Below, piece by piece: positions 1 through 8,789 of a DNA stretch of 64,000 nucleotides. The notes beneath the pieces are model-generated. The model ran no database searches. It worked only from the letters and a program-made list of their open reading frames with translations, and was not told the DNA's origin. Source of the stretch: Burkholderiaceae bacterium (GTDB lineage Bacteria; Pseudomonadota; Gammaproteobacteria; Burkholderiales; Burkholderiaceae_C); contig JADMJJ010000018.1 in assembly GCA_018780645.1 (NCBI GenBank), positions 1-64,000 on the forward strand, read 5' to 3'. Both the position numbers and the translations under genes were made by a program. Each line of letters starts with the position of its first letter. The stretch's first letter is position 1.

Positions 1-112
1 GCCGCTCGAAGGCCGCGGCCACTTCGCGCAGGATGAAGATGGCTTCTTCTTCCAGCCAATTCAGATGGGATTCACTGATCACTTGTTGATTTGCCCGAAA
101 ACAGTGGCTCAC
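1..112 (-). CDS. cysD: Sulfate adenylyltransferase subunit 2 (CysD-like), N-terminal part only
   Basis: Only the first 27 to 37 codons lie in the window; the gene runs off the left edge. The visible residues include SHLNWLEEEAIFILREVA followed by AAFER. This closely matches the N-terminus of the ATP sulfurylase small subunit (E. coli CysD has THLRQLEAESIHIIREVA). CysD with CysN makes adenosine 5'-phosphosulfate from sulfate and ATP. A GTG at 110-112 overlaps the TGA of the upstream dehydratase gene as GTGA, in line with the coupled operon. A second in-frame GTG at 80-82 gives a start nearer the usual one. No good ribosome binding site is seen for either. The family call rests on a short match, and the part that binds ATP is outside the window. 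Confidence 0.7.
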   Translation of the reverse strand, partial: MSHCFRANQQVISESHLNWLEEEAIFILREVAAAFER

Positions 113-1974
113 GCCATGACAGCATTGCTGCGAAATTCTTTGACAAGCTGACGCAGGGCCAGCCGGATCTCATCATCGGTCAGCACACCGGCGCTCAGTC
201 CCTTGAGCCAATCGAGCACCGTCGCCGCATCCGCATCGTCCAGCCTCGCCACGCTCAGCCGAGCAATCGCCGTCGGCACGCTGGTATCACTGTCGGCCAG
301 CAATTCCTCGAACAGCTTTTCGCCGGGCCGCAGACCGGTGAAGACGATGCGGATCTCATCGACGCTGTGACCCGACAGGCGGATCATGTCGCGGGCCAGA
401 TCGACGATGCGCACCGGCTCGCCCATGTCCAGCACATAGACCTGCCCCGTCTCGCCCATGGCCGCAGCCTGCACCACCAGGCGGGCGGCCTCGGGGATGG
501 TCATGAAGTAGCGGGTGATGTCGGGGTGGGTGACCGTGACGGGGCCGCCCTTGGCGATCTGCTCCTTGAACTTGGGGATCACGCTACCACTCGACCCCAG
601 GACATTGCCGAAGCGCACGGCCATGAATCGGGTGGCGTGGCCTTGGCTTGAGAGATGGCTGATCACCAGCTCGGCGGCGCGCTTGGTGGCGCCCATCACA
701 TTGGTCGGGTTGACGGCCTTGTCGGTGCTGATCAGCACAAAGCGCTCGGCGCCCGCCTCGGCCGCGGCCAGCGCCGCGTGGTAGGTGCCCAGCGTGTTGT
801 TGCGGAGTGCAGCCCAGGCGTTCTCTTCTTCCATCAGCGGCACATGCTTGTAGGCGGCGGCGTGGAACACGACCTGCGGCTTCAGGCGCGCAAAGGTGTG
901 GCTCAGGTGAGCGAGGTCCTTCACATCGCCGATGAGACGCACCAGCGGTATGCGCGGGAACTGCTCGGTCAGCTCCTGCTCGACCTGGTACAGGGCGACC
1001 TCGCTAAGCTCGTAGAGCACGATCTTCTTCGGCCCGAAGCGTGCCAGCTGACGGCACAGCTCGCTGCCTATGCTGCCGCCGGCGCCGGTGATCAGCACCA
1101 CCTTGCCGCTGATGGCCTCACTGATGCCGGCCTCGTCCAGTTGCACCGGCTCGCGGCCCAGCAGATCCTCGGGTTCCACATCGCGCAGCTGTTCGGGCTT
1201 GCTGCCCGACATCAGCTCGGCGCTGCTGGGCACGGTCAGCACATGCAGGCCGGTTCCGGCGGCCAGGTCCAGCGCGCGGCGACGCTGCTTCGGTGAGGCC
1301 GAGGGCATGGCAACGATCACATGGGTGATGCCATGCAGTTCGGCCAGCCTGCCCACATCGCCGAGGCCGCCCAGCACCGGAATGCCCCCGGCACGGGCCT
1401 CGCGCTTGGACGGGTCGTCATCGAGCAGACCCACCACCACCCAGCCCTGATGCTGGATGCCAGCCAGCAGCAGCTGGGCCGCATGACCTGCCCCCAGCAC
1501 CAGCACCCGATGCGACTCGAACGAGCCGCCGCTGATGCGGCTGCGCATGTGCTCGTACAGCATGCGGTAGCCCATGCGCGTCATCGCCAGCACGATCACG
1601 CAGAACACCGGATGCAGGGCCAGCACTGCACGCGGCACGGCCTTGAGCTCGGCCATCAGCACCACGGTGGTGCCCAGGCTGCCGGCGATCAGGCAGGCGA
1701 ACAGCAGCCGCTTGACCTCTCCAAAGCCGGAGAAGCGCCACATGCCCCGGGGCACGCGCAGCAGCCACAGCACAAGCACATAGAGCAGCACCAGGCCCAG
1801 CATGACCCAGATGTCGTAGCGGGGCCGGGCCGAGATCCAGCGATCGAAGCCGAGGCGGAACAGATAGGTGGCCTGCCAGGCCAGGGCCACGGCCAGGCCG
1901 TCAAGCACGAGCGACAGGGGCTCGCGGTGGCGGCGTATGCGGGTCAGGAATGCGTCGAGGGAGAGCCAGAACAT
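109..1974 (-). CDS. Membrane-bound nucleotide-sugar 4,6-dehydratase (WbpM/CapD/FlaA1 family)
   Basis: This 621-residue protein probably makes the UDP-4-keto-6-deoxy-HexNAc precursor of an amino sugar at the inner membrane. The N-terminal 150 residues hold about four hydrophobic segments. A first Rossmann-like domain follows (VLVLGAGHAAQLLL). The catalytic domain starts near residue 290 with LITGAGGSIGSELC, a GxGGSIG NAD(P) site. The STDKAVNPTNVMGATKR block near residue 420 has Met where ordinary short-chain enzymes have the catalytic Tyr, as known for WbpM-type enzymes. The ATG at 1974 is preferred. A TTG at 2031 would add 19 residues and overlap the upstream transferase gene. The neighbouring aminotransferase and phosphoglycosyltransferase suggest the route dehydratase, transaminase, priming transferase. 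Confidence 0.88.
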   Translation of the reverse strand: MFWLSLDAFLTRIRRHREPLSLVLDGLAVALAWQATYLFRLGFDRWISARPRYDIWVMLGLVLLYVLVLWLLRVPRGMWRFSGFGEVKRLLFACLIAGSLGTTVVLMAELKAVPRAVLALHPVFCVIVLAMTRMGYRMLYEHMRSRISGGSFESHRVLVLGAGHAAQLLLAGIQHQGWVVVGLLDDDPSKREARAGGIPVLGGLGDVGRLAELHGITHVIVAMPSASPKQRRRALDLAAGTGLHVLTVPSSAELMSGSKPEQLRDVEPEDLLGREPVQLDEAGISEAISGKVVLITGAGGSIGSELCRQLARFGPKKIVLYELSEVALYQVEQELTEQFPRIPLVRLIGDVKDLAHLSHTFARLKPQVVFHAAAYKHVPLMEEENAWAALRNNTLGTYHAALAAAEAGAERFVLISTDKAVNPTNVMGATKRAAELVISHLSSQGHATRFMAVRFGNVLGSSGSVIPKFKEQIAKGGPVTVTHPDITRYFMTIPEAARLVVQAAAMGETGQVYVLDMGEPVRIVDLARDMIRLSGHSVDEIRIVFTGLRPGEKLFEELLADSDTSVPTAIARLSVARLDDADAATVLDWLKGLSAGVLTDDEIRLALRQLVKEFRSNAVMA

Positions 1975-2018
1975 CGTGGGCGGGATTGTGACAGCTGGTA
2001 TGCCGATGCCGACGGTGC

Positions 2019-2615
2019 TCAGCCGCCGCAAACGGCGCTGATCGTGCGCAAGATCAAGCGCAAATCACCAGCCAGGCTTTGGGTTCGCACATACTGCGCC
2101 GCCAGAGCCAGCTTGGCGGGCATGACCTCCTCGACATAGCTGCGCTCGGGGTCGCTGGAGTTTGCCAGCACAGTGCTCTCGTCACGGTATTCGATCGAGG
2201 CCAGGTCGGTGATGCCGGGGCGCACAGACAAGATCAGTTGCCGCATATCGTCGGGATACAACGCCACATACCTTGCCACCTCGGGCCGTGGGCCGACCAG
2301 ACTCATCGCGCCGCGCAGCACGTCCCAGAGCTGGGGCAACTCGTCGAGTTTGTAGCGGCGCAGCGTGGCGCCGCTGCGGGTGATGCGAGGGTCGGCACCA
2401 ATGGTGATCTGCGGGCCCCGGCTCGGTGCATCGACCCGCATCGTACGGAACTTGTGGATTGCGAACGGCCGGCCGTGCCGGCCGATGCGCTGCTGTTTGA
2501 ACAGCGCCGGGCCCGGTGAATCGAGCTTGACCCAAACCGCCATGGCCAGCAGCACAGGACTCAGCAGCAGCAGGCCCAGGGCCGAAAGCAGGATATCGAA
2601 CAGTCGCTTGGCCAT
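2019..2615 (-). CDS. Initiating sugar phosphotransferase (PglC/WcaJ-type phosphoglycosyltransferase)
   Basis: This 198-residue monotopic enzyme belongs to the bacterial sugar transferase family (PF02397). It moves a sugar-1-phosphate from a UDP-sugar to undecaprenyl phosphate and so starts repeat-unit assembly. One hydrophobic N-terminal segment (MAKRLFDILLSALGLLLLSP) is followed by the core motifs KFRTM, LDELPQLWDVLRGAMSLVGP and RPE. Its length is that of the short PglC-like forms without the extra N-terminal membrane domain of WcaJ or WbaP. It lies 13 bases after the aminotransferase and before the dehydratase. These neighbours suggest an amino-dideoxy HexNAc substrate, which the sequence alone does not prove. 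Confidence 0.9.
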   Translation of the reverse strand: MAKRLFDILLSALGLLLLSPVLLAMAVWVKLDSPGPALFKQQRIGRHGRPFAIHKFRTMRVDAPSRGPQITIGADPRITRSGATLRRYKLDELPQLWDVLRGAMSLVGPRPEVARYVALYPDDMRQLILSVRPGITDLASIEYRDESTVLANSSDPERSYVEEVMPAKLALAAQYVRTQSLAGDLRLILRTISAVCGG

Positions 2616-2628
2616 TCTTGCGGCGCGC

Positions 2629-3798
2629 TCAGGCCTGCAGGCAGTCGCTGACGGCGCCTATCACCCGCTGCACATCGGCATCCGTCATCTTGGTATAGAT
2701 CGGCAGGCTCAGCATCTGCTCGTAGGCCTTGTGGCTGTGCGGGAACTGCTCAGGCTTCAGCGCATAACGGTCGCGCCAGTAGGGGTGCAGGTGCAGCGGG
2801 ATGTAGTGCACGCTGCAGCCGATGCCGGCCGCATAAAGCGCTTCGATCAGGCCGTCGCGCGACAGCGGCGCGTCGTCACGGAGGCGCAGCACATACAGGT
2901 GCCAGGAGTGCATATCGCCTTCGGGCGCATCGGGCGGCAAGATCACCGGCAGGTCGGCAAAGGCCTCCTGGTATTGCATCGCGATCTCGGCGCGGCGCTG
3001 CTGGAAGCCTCTTGCACGCTTGAGCTGATGCAAGCCCAGCGAGGCGGCGATATCGGTCAGGTTGTATTTGAAACCCGGCGCGACGATCTCGTAATACCAA
3101 CTCGGCACCTTGGCCGTGAAGCGGTCAAAGGCGTCGCGGTTCATGCCATGCAATCGCATCACCTTGGCGCGCTTGGCCAGCTCGGCATTGCGCGTGCACA
3201 GCATGCCGCCCTCACCGGTCGTGATGGTCTTGTTGGCGTAGAAGCTGAACACGGTGGCATCGCTGCCCATCGTGCCAATCAGCTCGCCCTCGATCGTGCT
3301 GGGCAGGCAGTGGGCGGCGTCTTCGACCACGCGCAGGCCGTGGCGGCGCGCGATGTTCAGAATCTCCAGCATGTCCACCGCCAGGCCGCCGAAGTGGACG
3401 GGGATGATGCATCTGGTGCGCGGCGTGATCGCGGCCTCGACCAACTTGGGGTCGATGTTCAGCGTCTTCGGGTCGATATCCACCAGCACCACGTCGGCGC
3501 CGAGGTAGCGCACCACCTCGGCGGTGGCGGTGAAGGTATGGGTGGTGGTGATGACCTCGTCACCCGGGCCAATGCCCAGCGCCTCCAGCGCCAGATGCAG
3601 ACCGGCGGTGGCCGAGTTGACGGCAATCGATTCGATCACCGAGTCGCCCAGGAACTCGGTGAAGGCCTGCTCGAAGCGCTTGGTCTTGGGGCCGGTGGTG
3701 ACCCAGCCGGAGCGCAGGGTGTCCACCACCTCGGCGATCTCGTCTTCGCCGATATCGGGCAGGGCAAACGGAAGAAAGGGCAAGTCGGAGGTGTTCAT
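2629..3798 (-). CDS. DegT/DnrJ/EryC1/StrS nucleotide-sugar aminotransferase (ArnB/PglE-like)
   Basis: This 389-residue PLP enzyme probably transfers an amino group from glutamate to C4 of a 4-keto nucleotide sugar. The substrate may be the product of the WbpM-like dehydratase two genes downstream. Family marks are SAT near residue 65, [10 protein letters not shown], and [16 protein letters not shown], whose Lys is the PLP-binding residue. The ATG at 3798 overlaps the end of the preceding methyltransferase by 4 bases. In sequence style it resembles ArnB and PglE more than the WbpE protein encoded at 12153-13253. The exact sugar cannot be read from the sequence. Confidence 0.87.
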   Translation of the reverse strand: MNTSDLPFLPFALPDIGEDEIAEVVDTLRSGWVTTGPKTKRFEQAFTEFLGDSVIESIAVNSATAGLHLALEALGIGPGDEVITTTHTFTATAEVVRYLGADVVLVDIDPKTLNIDPKLVEAAITPRTRCIIPVHFGGLAVDMLEILNIARRHGLRVVEDAAHCLPSTIEGELIGTMGSDATVFSFYANKTITTGEGGMLCTRNAELAKRAKVMRLHGMNRDAFDRFTAKVPSWYYEIVAPGFKYNLTDIAASLGLHQLKRARGFQQRRAEIAMQYQEAFADLPVILPPDAPEGDMHSWHLYVLRLRDDAPLSRDGLIEALYAAGIGCSVHYIPLHLHPYWRDRYALKPEQFPHSHKAYEQMLSLPIYTKMTDADVQRVIGAVSDCLQA

Positions 3799-4505
3799 AG
3801 CGGTTTCTCGATACAGGCCAGCACATGGGTGCGCAGCACCGGCAGGCTGTTGAACAGGGTGTAGCAGACCGGGTGCAGGCGGCACACCAAGCGCGCCAGC
3901 GGCGGCGCCAGGGTCAGGCGTTGATGGCTGATGCGGGCCCCCGGGAACAGGCTGCGCACGCGCGCCATGGGCACGCCGCGCACATCGGGGTTGCGTGGAT
4001 TGTTGACCGTGAAGTCGTACCAGAGCACGGCGCCACCAGGCTTGAGCCAGCGCCACATCGCATCGGCCACCGACTGCTGGACGGCGTCGCTGAGGATGGA
4101 CGAGAACACGGTGAACTGCAGCACCAGGTCCTGGCTCGCGGCGGCTATGGGCGCTTGCGAGGCATCGCCCAGATGCAGCCTGCATGTCGCGGGCAGCCGG
4201 CCCCTAGCTTCGTCGAAACGCTGCGGCAGCAGCTCGATGCCACTCAGATGCTCGGGGGTGAAGCCCAGGCGCAGCATCTCCAGCAGATTGCCACCGACAC
4301 CACAGCCCACCTCGGACAGCTGCCAGTCGGCGAGCCGCCCCGGGCGCCGGGCCAGCAGCTTGAGCATTGCACGCTGCCGCTCCTGCAACATCTGCCAGAC
4401 CTCGGGGCGCAGCAGGCTGTAGCGATCCAGCACCGCACCTTCCTCGCGGCGGGCGTAGCGCTCGGCGATGGCGGCCAGCTCCCGGTCTCGATCTTGCTCG
4501 CTCAT
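3795..4505 (-). CDS. Class I SAM-dependent methyltransferase of the polysaccharide operon
   Basis: This 236-residue soluble protein has a class I methyltransferase fold. The SAM-binding glycine motif is [16 protein letters not shown] near residues 63-78, with an acidic residue at the end of the next strand (SGIEL). HLGDAS and a late [13 protein letters not shown] strand follow. A charged N-terminal stretch of about 45 residues precedes the fold. The gene overlaps the glycosyltransferase upstream and the aminotransferase downstream by 4 bases each, so it is coupled to sugar assembly. It probably methylates a sugar or the end of a glycan chain. The target is unknown. Confidence 0.8.
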   Translation of the reverse strand: MSEQDRDRELAAIAERYARREEGAVLDRYSLLRPEVWQMLQERQRAMLKLLARRPGRLADWQLSEVGCGVGGNLLEMLRLGFTPEHLSGIELLPQRFDEARGRLPATCRLHLGDASQAPIAAASQDLVLQFTVFSSILSDAVQQSVADAMWRWLKPGGAVLWYDFTVNNPRNPDVRGVPMARVRSLFPGARISHQRLTLAPPLARLVCRLHPVCYTLFNSLPVLRTHVLACIEKPL

Positions 4506-5716
4506 TGCAGGGCCTCGATAAAGCGCTGCGCCAGCACCGGGTAGGTGTGCCGTGCCAACACGAAGTCGCGGCCGCGCCGGCCCATCTCACGGCGCTGCAG
4601 CGGCGTCAGCTTGGCCAGCTGGCGCACACCGTCGGCCACTGCACGGGCATCCTGCGGCGCCACGGTCAGCCCGCAACCCGCCTCTGCCACCGGATCGTTG
4701 CCGGCCTCGACCGAATGCAGCACCGCACAGCCCGCCATCATGTAGTCCATCAGCTTGTTGGGCGCGATGCCGAAACGGTAGATGGGCACGCGCTGCCAGC
4801 CAATGTAGGCGATGTCGAAGGCCGCCAGCAGCGCGGGAATCTGTGCCTTGGGGATGGGTTCGAACATGGCCACGTTGGCCAGGCCCTCGTCGCGCACGCG
4901 CGCCTCCAACCGAGCCCGCTCGTGACCGCCGCCAACCATCACGATGGCGATGGGCTCGTCCTTCAGCAGCTGGGCCGCATCCAGCAATACGTCGAGTGCA
5001 TTGGGCAGGCCATGCGAGCCGGCGTAGCCCAGCACCAGACGGCCGGCCGCACACTGCCCAGCCAGATATTCGACCAGCGCCGGCGCCAGCGGCTCGCCAT
5101 CGCCCTGCCACTCGTCCAGCGCAATGCCATTGGGCACGACGGCCAGCTTGCGCAGATCCAGCCCATGCGCCCGCATATGGTCCTGCACCTTGGGCAGCAT
5201 GGACACCACCACATCCGCATCGCGATAGGCATCGTTCTCGGCCTTCTGGCACAGCAGCGCGAACGGATGGCGCGGTGACATGCCGGACAGCTCGATCGGC
5301 GACAGCGGCCACAGATCGTGCACCTCGTAAACCAGCTTGGCCTTCGCCTTGGCGGCGATGCGCCGCGCCACCCAGATGTCCATCGGATAGGTGCTGGAGG
5401 CAATCACCGCATCGGGTTCGAAGGAATGGGCCAGGATGTCCGCGTCTTTCCAGACCTGGCGGCAGAAGGCCCAGATGTTCTTCACCCGGCCCAGGCCGTT
5501 ACCTGCATAGGCGGGCGTCTCGTACCAGCAGTAGTGAATGCCGTCCAGCACCCTGCTACCCGGCTGCGGCTGCTGGCTGCGCACGTGGGACTGGCTGGCC
5601 CCCAGTATCAACACATTGTGGCCCGCCCTCACCCATTCGCGCGCCAGGTAGTAGGGCCGGTACTCCATGCCCAGGTCAGGCGAGCCGGCGTAGTGGTTGA
5701 TGAGCAGGATGCGCAT
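4502..5716 (-). CDS. Glycosyltransferase family 4 (WbuB-like)
   Basis: This 404-residue GT-B glycosyltransferase resembles the WbuB group. The N-terminus reads MRILLINHYAGSPDLGMEYR, followed by a C-terminal nucleotide-sugar domain with LGYAGSHGLPNALDVLL, MVGGGHER, IPALLAAFDIAYIG and NKLMDYMMAG, the usual GT4 donor-site region. It probably adds one sugar of the repeat unit on the cytoplasmic face. The ATG at 5716 is 4 bases after the stop of the previous glycosyltransferase. An upstream TTG at 5734 would add six residues but sits before the typical family start. Confidence 0.88.
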   Translation of the reverse strand: MRILLINHYAGSPDLGMEYRPYYLAREWVRAGHNVLILGASQSHVRSQQPQPGSRVLDGIHYCWYETPAYAGNGLGRVKNIWAFCRQVWKDADILAHSFEPDAVIASSTYPMDIWVARRIAAKAKAKLVYEVHDLWPLSPIELSGMSPRHPFALLCQKAENDAYRDADVVVSMLPKVQDHMRAHGLDLRKLAVVPNGIALDEWQGDGEPLAPALVEYLAGQCAAGRLVLGYAGSHGLPNALDVLLDAAQLLKDEPIAIVMVGGGHERARLEARVRDEGLANVAMFEPIPKAQIPALLAAFDIAYIGWQRVPIYRFGIAPNKLMDYMMAGCAVLHSVEAGNDPVAEAGCGLTVAPQDARAVADGVRQLAKLTPLQRREMGRRGRDFVLARHTYPVLAQRFIEALQ

Positions 5717-5720
5717 GATG

Positions 5721-6839
5721 TCAGGGCGCCCCAATCAGCTCGCGGTACAGACTCAGGAGCACCTGCTCGGCCTGCGGCCAGTGGTAGTGCGCCAGCACGG
5801 CCTCGCGGCCCGCCTTGCCCATTGCCAGGGCAGCGGCCGGATCGGCCAGCATCTCGCTCAAGACGGCGGCGATCGCCCGCGGATCGGCCGGATCGACGCA
5901 GCGCCCGCCGCCGCTGCGCTCCAGGATGTCGCGCCAGAGCGGAAAGTCGCTGGCCAGCACCGGCAGCTCGGCCGACATGTATTCGAACATCTTGATCGGC
6001 AGCGCGTCCATATAACTGGGTAGCGGCAACAGGGTGACCAGGCCGACGCGGCTGCAGGCCAGCACCTGGCGCACCTGCTCGCGGCCGACCAGGCCCAGAT
6101 AGTCGACCCGCGCCCAGCCGGGCTCGGCACGCATCTCGGCCTCGAAGCCCGCATCCTCGAAGGCGCCGCACAGGGTCAGGCGCAGATCGGGCACCAGGGC
6201 CACCGCGCGCACCATCTGCAGCAGGCCGCGGGTGCGCATCAGGCCGCCGATGTAGCAGACCCGCCATTCGCGCGCTACCGGTTGCGCAGGTGGCGCCAAC
6301 TCGGCCAGGAAGGGAAAGTTGGACACATTGACGCTGCGCCGCGCCACCCGGGCGAAGCGATCCGCGATATGCGGCGTGGACGCCACCACCGCGGCCAGCC
6401 GTCGCACCTGGCGGTTCTCATAGATCTCGAACACGCGTGACAGCAGCGGCCGCAGCGGTGCGGCAATCCACTGCTTGGTCAGGATCTGGCGCGGCACGTC
6501 CTCATGGGCGTCATAGACCACCGGCAGGCCCCGCGCCGCCAACTGCACGGCCAAAGGCAGCAGTTCGGGGTCATGCACATGCACCAGAGCGGGCCGCTCG
6601 GCCAGCACCGCCTGCAGGGCCACGCGAGGCTGTTCGCGCATGCGCGCCAGCCGGCCGGCCGGTCGTGGGCCGATGTCAACGATGCGCACGCCGTCGACAA
6701 CCGCATCGCCGAGACCGTCGCCCACCACCTGCGTCACCGCGTAGCCGGCGCGCGCCAGCGACACGCATTCCTTGCGGAAGATGCGGATGTCATCACGCGG
6801 GTGCACGGTGGTCAGGTGAACGACGCGCTGGGCGGTCAT
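5721..6839 (-). CDS. Glycosyltransferase (GT4-like)
   Basis: This 372-residue GT-B type transferase starts MTAQRVVHLTTVHPRDDIRI, a family pattern in which the N-domain begins with HLTSVHP. The C-domain includes WRVCYIGGLMRTRGLLQMV, LCGAFED and MFEYMSAELPVLASDFPLW, with the acidic EYM motif of the donor site. It probably acts on a lipid-linked oligosaccharide in the cytoplasm. Its ATG overlaps the stop of asnB by 4 bases. Acceptor and donor sugars cannot be inferred. Confidence 0.86.
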   Translation of the reverse strand: MTAQRVVHLTTVHPRDDIRIFRKECVSLARAGYAVTQVVGDGLGDAVVDGVRIVDIGPRPAGRLARMREQPRVALQAVLAERPALVHVHDPELLPLAVQLAARGLPVVYDAHEDVPRQILTKQWIAAPLRPLLSRVFEIYENRQVRRLAAVVASTPHIADRFARVARRSVNVSNFPFLAELAPPAQPVAREWRVCYIGGLMRTRGLLQMVRAVALVPDLRLTLCGAFEDAGFEAEMRAEPGWARVDYLGLVGREQVRQVLACSRVGLVTLLPLPSYMDALPIKMFEYMSAELPVLASDFPLWRDILERSGGGRCVDPADPRAIAAVLSEMLADPAAALAMGKAGREAVLAHYHWPQAEQVLLSLYRELIGAP

Positions 6840-8785
6840 GACTGAACTCCGTTCAACAGGCCCCGGCCCAGCGGGCGACCCGGCCGGCCGGCCTCTTCGA
6901 AGTACAGCCGATGCCATGTGGCCAGATTCAGCTGGCGTAGCTGCGCGGACAGTCCGGGCCGCGGCCGCGCGCGGGCAGTGATCTCGCGGGCAAAGTCACT
7001 TTGACGCAACTGCTGCGCCAGCCAGTCCTTCAGCGGTCCGCCAAACCACTGGGCCTCGGGTATCGGCCAACCCAGCTTGTCGCGGCGCCAGACAATCTGT
7101 TCGGGCAGCTGCGGTGCGACGGCAGCGCGTGCCAGCCATTTGGTCCACCCCTCGTGCAGCTTGTAGGCTGCCGGTACCGTGGCCAGAAACTCCACCAGGC
7201 GATAGTCCATGAAGGGCATGCGCGATTCGACCGACCAGGCCATTGCGGTCTTGTCGGCATAGTGGATCAGGTTCGCCAGCGGGCCGTCGAAATCGCCGCG
7301 CAGGGCCTGGTCCACCGTCTGCAGCGGTTGGCTGCCCATGCGCAGCAGGCGGATCAGCGAAGCCGTCGCGCCGCTGCCGACAATGGACCGTGCCGCCTTC
7401 ACGGCCAAGCCGCTGAGCAATTGCGGCGCGAAACCGGGCATCGTGCGATGGAACTCGCGCGCCGTGCCCAGTGCCTCGCCCCAGGCCGCATTCACGACAT
7501 GGTTGCGGGCATAGCGGGCATAGCCGGCCAGCTGTTCATCGGCGCCCTGACCATCGAGGGTCACCGTCACGCCGCAGGCCGCCACCAGCTTGTAGGTGTG
7601 CCAGCTCGACATCAGCGTGTTGGCCGGCGGTGTGTCCAGCGCCCAGATCATCCGTTCATGCTCGGCCGCCAGGTCCTGCCAGCGCGCCTCGATGGTGTTG
7701 CTGTGCACGTCCAGCTGACGCGACACTTCGGCGATGTAGGCGCTCTCGTCGGCATCGCGGTACTGCGGGTCGCGATAGACGCTGGAGAACACCTCCTGCT
7801 GCTGCGCCACCTGCAGCGCGCGCAGTTGCCGGTTCACCAGCAGGGCCACGCTGGAGCTGTCCAGCCCGCCGCTCAGCGCCGTGCCCACGCGCACATCGGA
7901 GCGCAGGCGCAGGCGCACGGCATCGTCCAGCAGGGCCAGATAGCGTTGCTGCAGCTCGCGGGCATGGGCGGGGTCAAATCCTGACCCCGCCCCGGGTTCA
8001 GCCGGCCAACGCCAGAATGGCTGCGGATCAAGACGCCCGCCGTACAGCGCGTAGCGGGCCCAGTGCCCGGCCGGAAAGCGGGTGATGCCCTGGAACGGCG
8101 TGGCCCGCTGCGACTCATCCGGTCCGTGGCTCAGAAACTGCTCGCAGACCTGAAGGTCGGGCGCGGCCTGCACCAGCGGATGGCACAGCAAGGCCTTGAT
8201 CTCGGAGGCCAGCAGCAGCTCGCCAGCCGAGCCTTGCCAGACGTAGAGCGGCTTGACACCAAAACGATCGCGCGCAATGAAGAGCTCACGGCGCCGCGCG
8301 TCGAAGATCACCAGCGCCCACATGCCATTCAGCCGCGGCAGCGCGGCCTCGCCCCATTCAGCGAAAGCGGCCAGCAGCACCTCGGTGTCGCTGTGCGAAC
8401 GGAAGCGATGGCCCAGCGCCTTCAACTCCTCGCGCAATTCGACGAAGTTGTAGATCTCGCCATTGAAAATCGCCCAGTACCCGGCGGCACCCTGCATGGG
8501 CTGATGACCGCCCGCCGACAGATCGACGATGGCAAGGCGGCGCTGGGCCAGCATCAGCTCGAAACGGCTGTCGAGATGGGCCTCGATGCGGCCATCGATG
8601 GCGCCATGGGGCGAGGCCAGCACCTGGGCCGAGGTGTCCGGTCCACCGACGCTGAGCGTCTGCCGGTCGCTCACCAGCAGATAGCCCTCGCCATCCGGCC
8701 CGCGATGGCTCAGCGCCCGGTTCATGCGTAGCACATCGCGCGCTGCGCTGCCGGCCGGCACATGGCACACAACAATCCCGCACAT
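6836..8785 (-). CDS. asnB: AsnB-type glutamine-hydrolysing amidotransferase (asparagine synthase family)
   Basis: This 649-residue protein starts MCGIVVCHVP, so Cys2 is the glutaminase nucleophile. The N-terminal glutamine amidotransferase domain holds RGPDGEGYL, RLAIVDLS and FNGEIYNF. The C-terminal synthetase domain has the ATP pyrophosphatase motif TALSGGLDSSSVAL. In surface-sugar clusters such enzymes often turn a uronic acid carboxyl into an amide. The wbpB/D/E genes in the same operon supply a diacetamido uronic acid, so a hexuronamide product is plausible. Asparagine synthesis is the other possibility. A palindrome inserted in the linker between domains encodes a small extra loop (see 7966-7992). 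Confidence 0.9.
   Translation of the reverse strand: MCGIVVCHVPAGSAARDVLRMNRALSHRGPDGEGYLLVSDRQTLSVGGPDTSAQVLASPHGAIDGRIEAHLDSRFELMLAQRRLAIVDLSAGGHQPMQGAAGYWAIFNGEIYNFVELREELKALGHRFRSHSDTEVLLAAFAEWGEAALPRLNGMWALVIFDARRRELFIARDRFGVKPLYVWQGSAGELLLASEIKALLCHPLVQAAPDLQVCEQFLSHGPDESQRATPFQGITRFPAGHWARYALYGGRLDPQPFWRWPAEPGAGSGFDPAHARELQQRYLALLDDAVRLRLRSDVRVGTALSGGLDSSSVALLVNRQLRALQVAQQQEVFSSVYRDPQYRDADESAYIAEVSRQLDVHSNTIEARWQDLAAEHERMIWALDTPPANTLMSSWHTYKLVAACGVTVTLDGQGADEQLAGYARYARNHVVNAAWGEALGTAREFHRTMPGFAPQLLSGLAVKAARSIVGSGATASLIRLLRMGSQPLQTVDQALRGDFDGPLANLIHYADKTAMAWSVESRMPFMDYRLVEFLATVPAAYKLHEGWTKWLARAAVAPQLPEQIVWRRDKLGWPIPEAQWFGGPLKDWLAQQLRQSDFAREITARARPRPGLSAQLRQLNLATWHRLYFEEAGRPGRPLGRGLLNGVQS
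7966..7992. repeat. REP-like palindrome inside the asnB coding region
   Basis: Two perfect 11-base arms, GGGCGGGGTCA and TGACCCCGCCC, flank a 5-base loop. The form GGGGTCA...TGACCCC resembles short palindromes spread by RAYT transposases in many proteobacteria. It stays in frame and codes for about nine residues (GAGSGFDPA) between the glutaminase and synthetase domains. I saw no second copy elsewhere in the window. Confidence 0.6.
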
Positions 8786-8789
8786 AGAT

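Noticed and set aside
6437-6845. Plus-strand open frames over the glycosyltransferase gene
   Set aside because: They are Arg/Pro/Ala-rich shadows of the gene at 5721-6839 with no start signal or family pattern.
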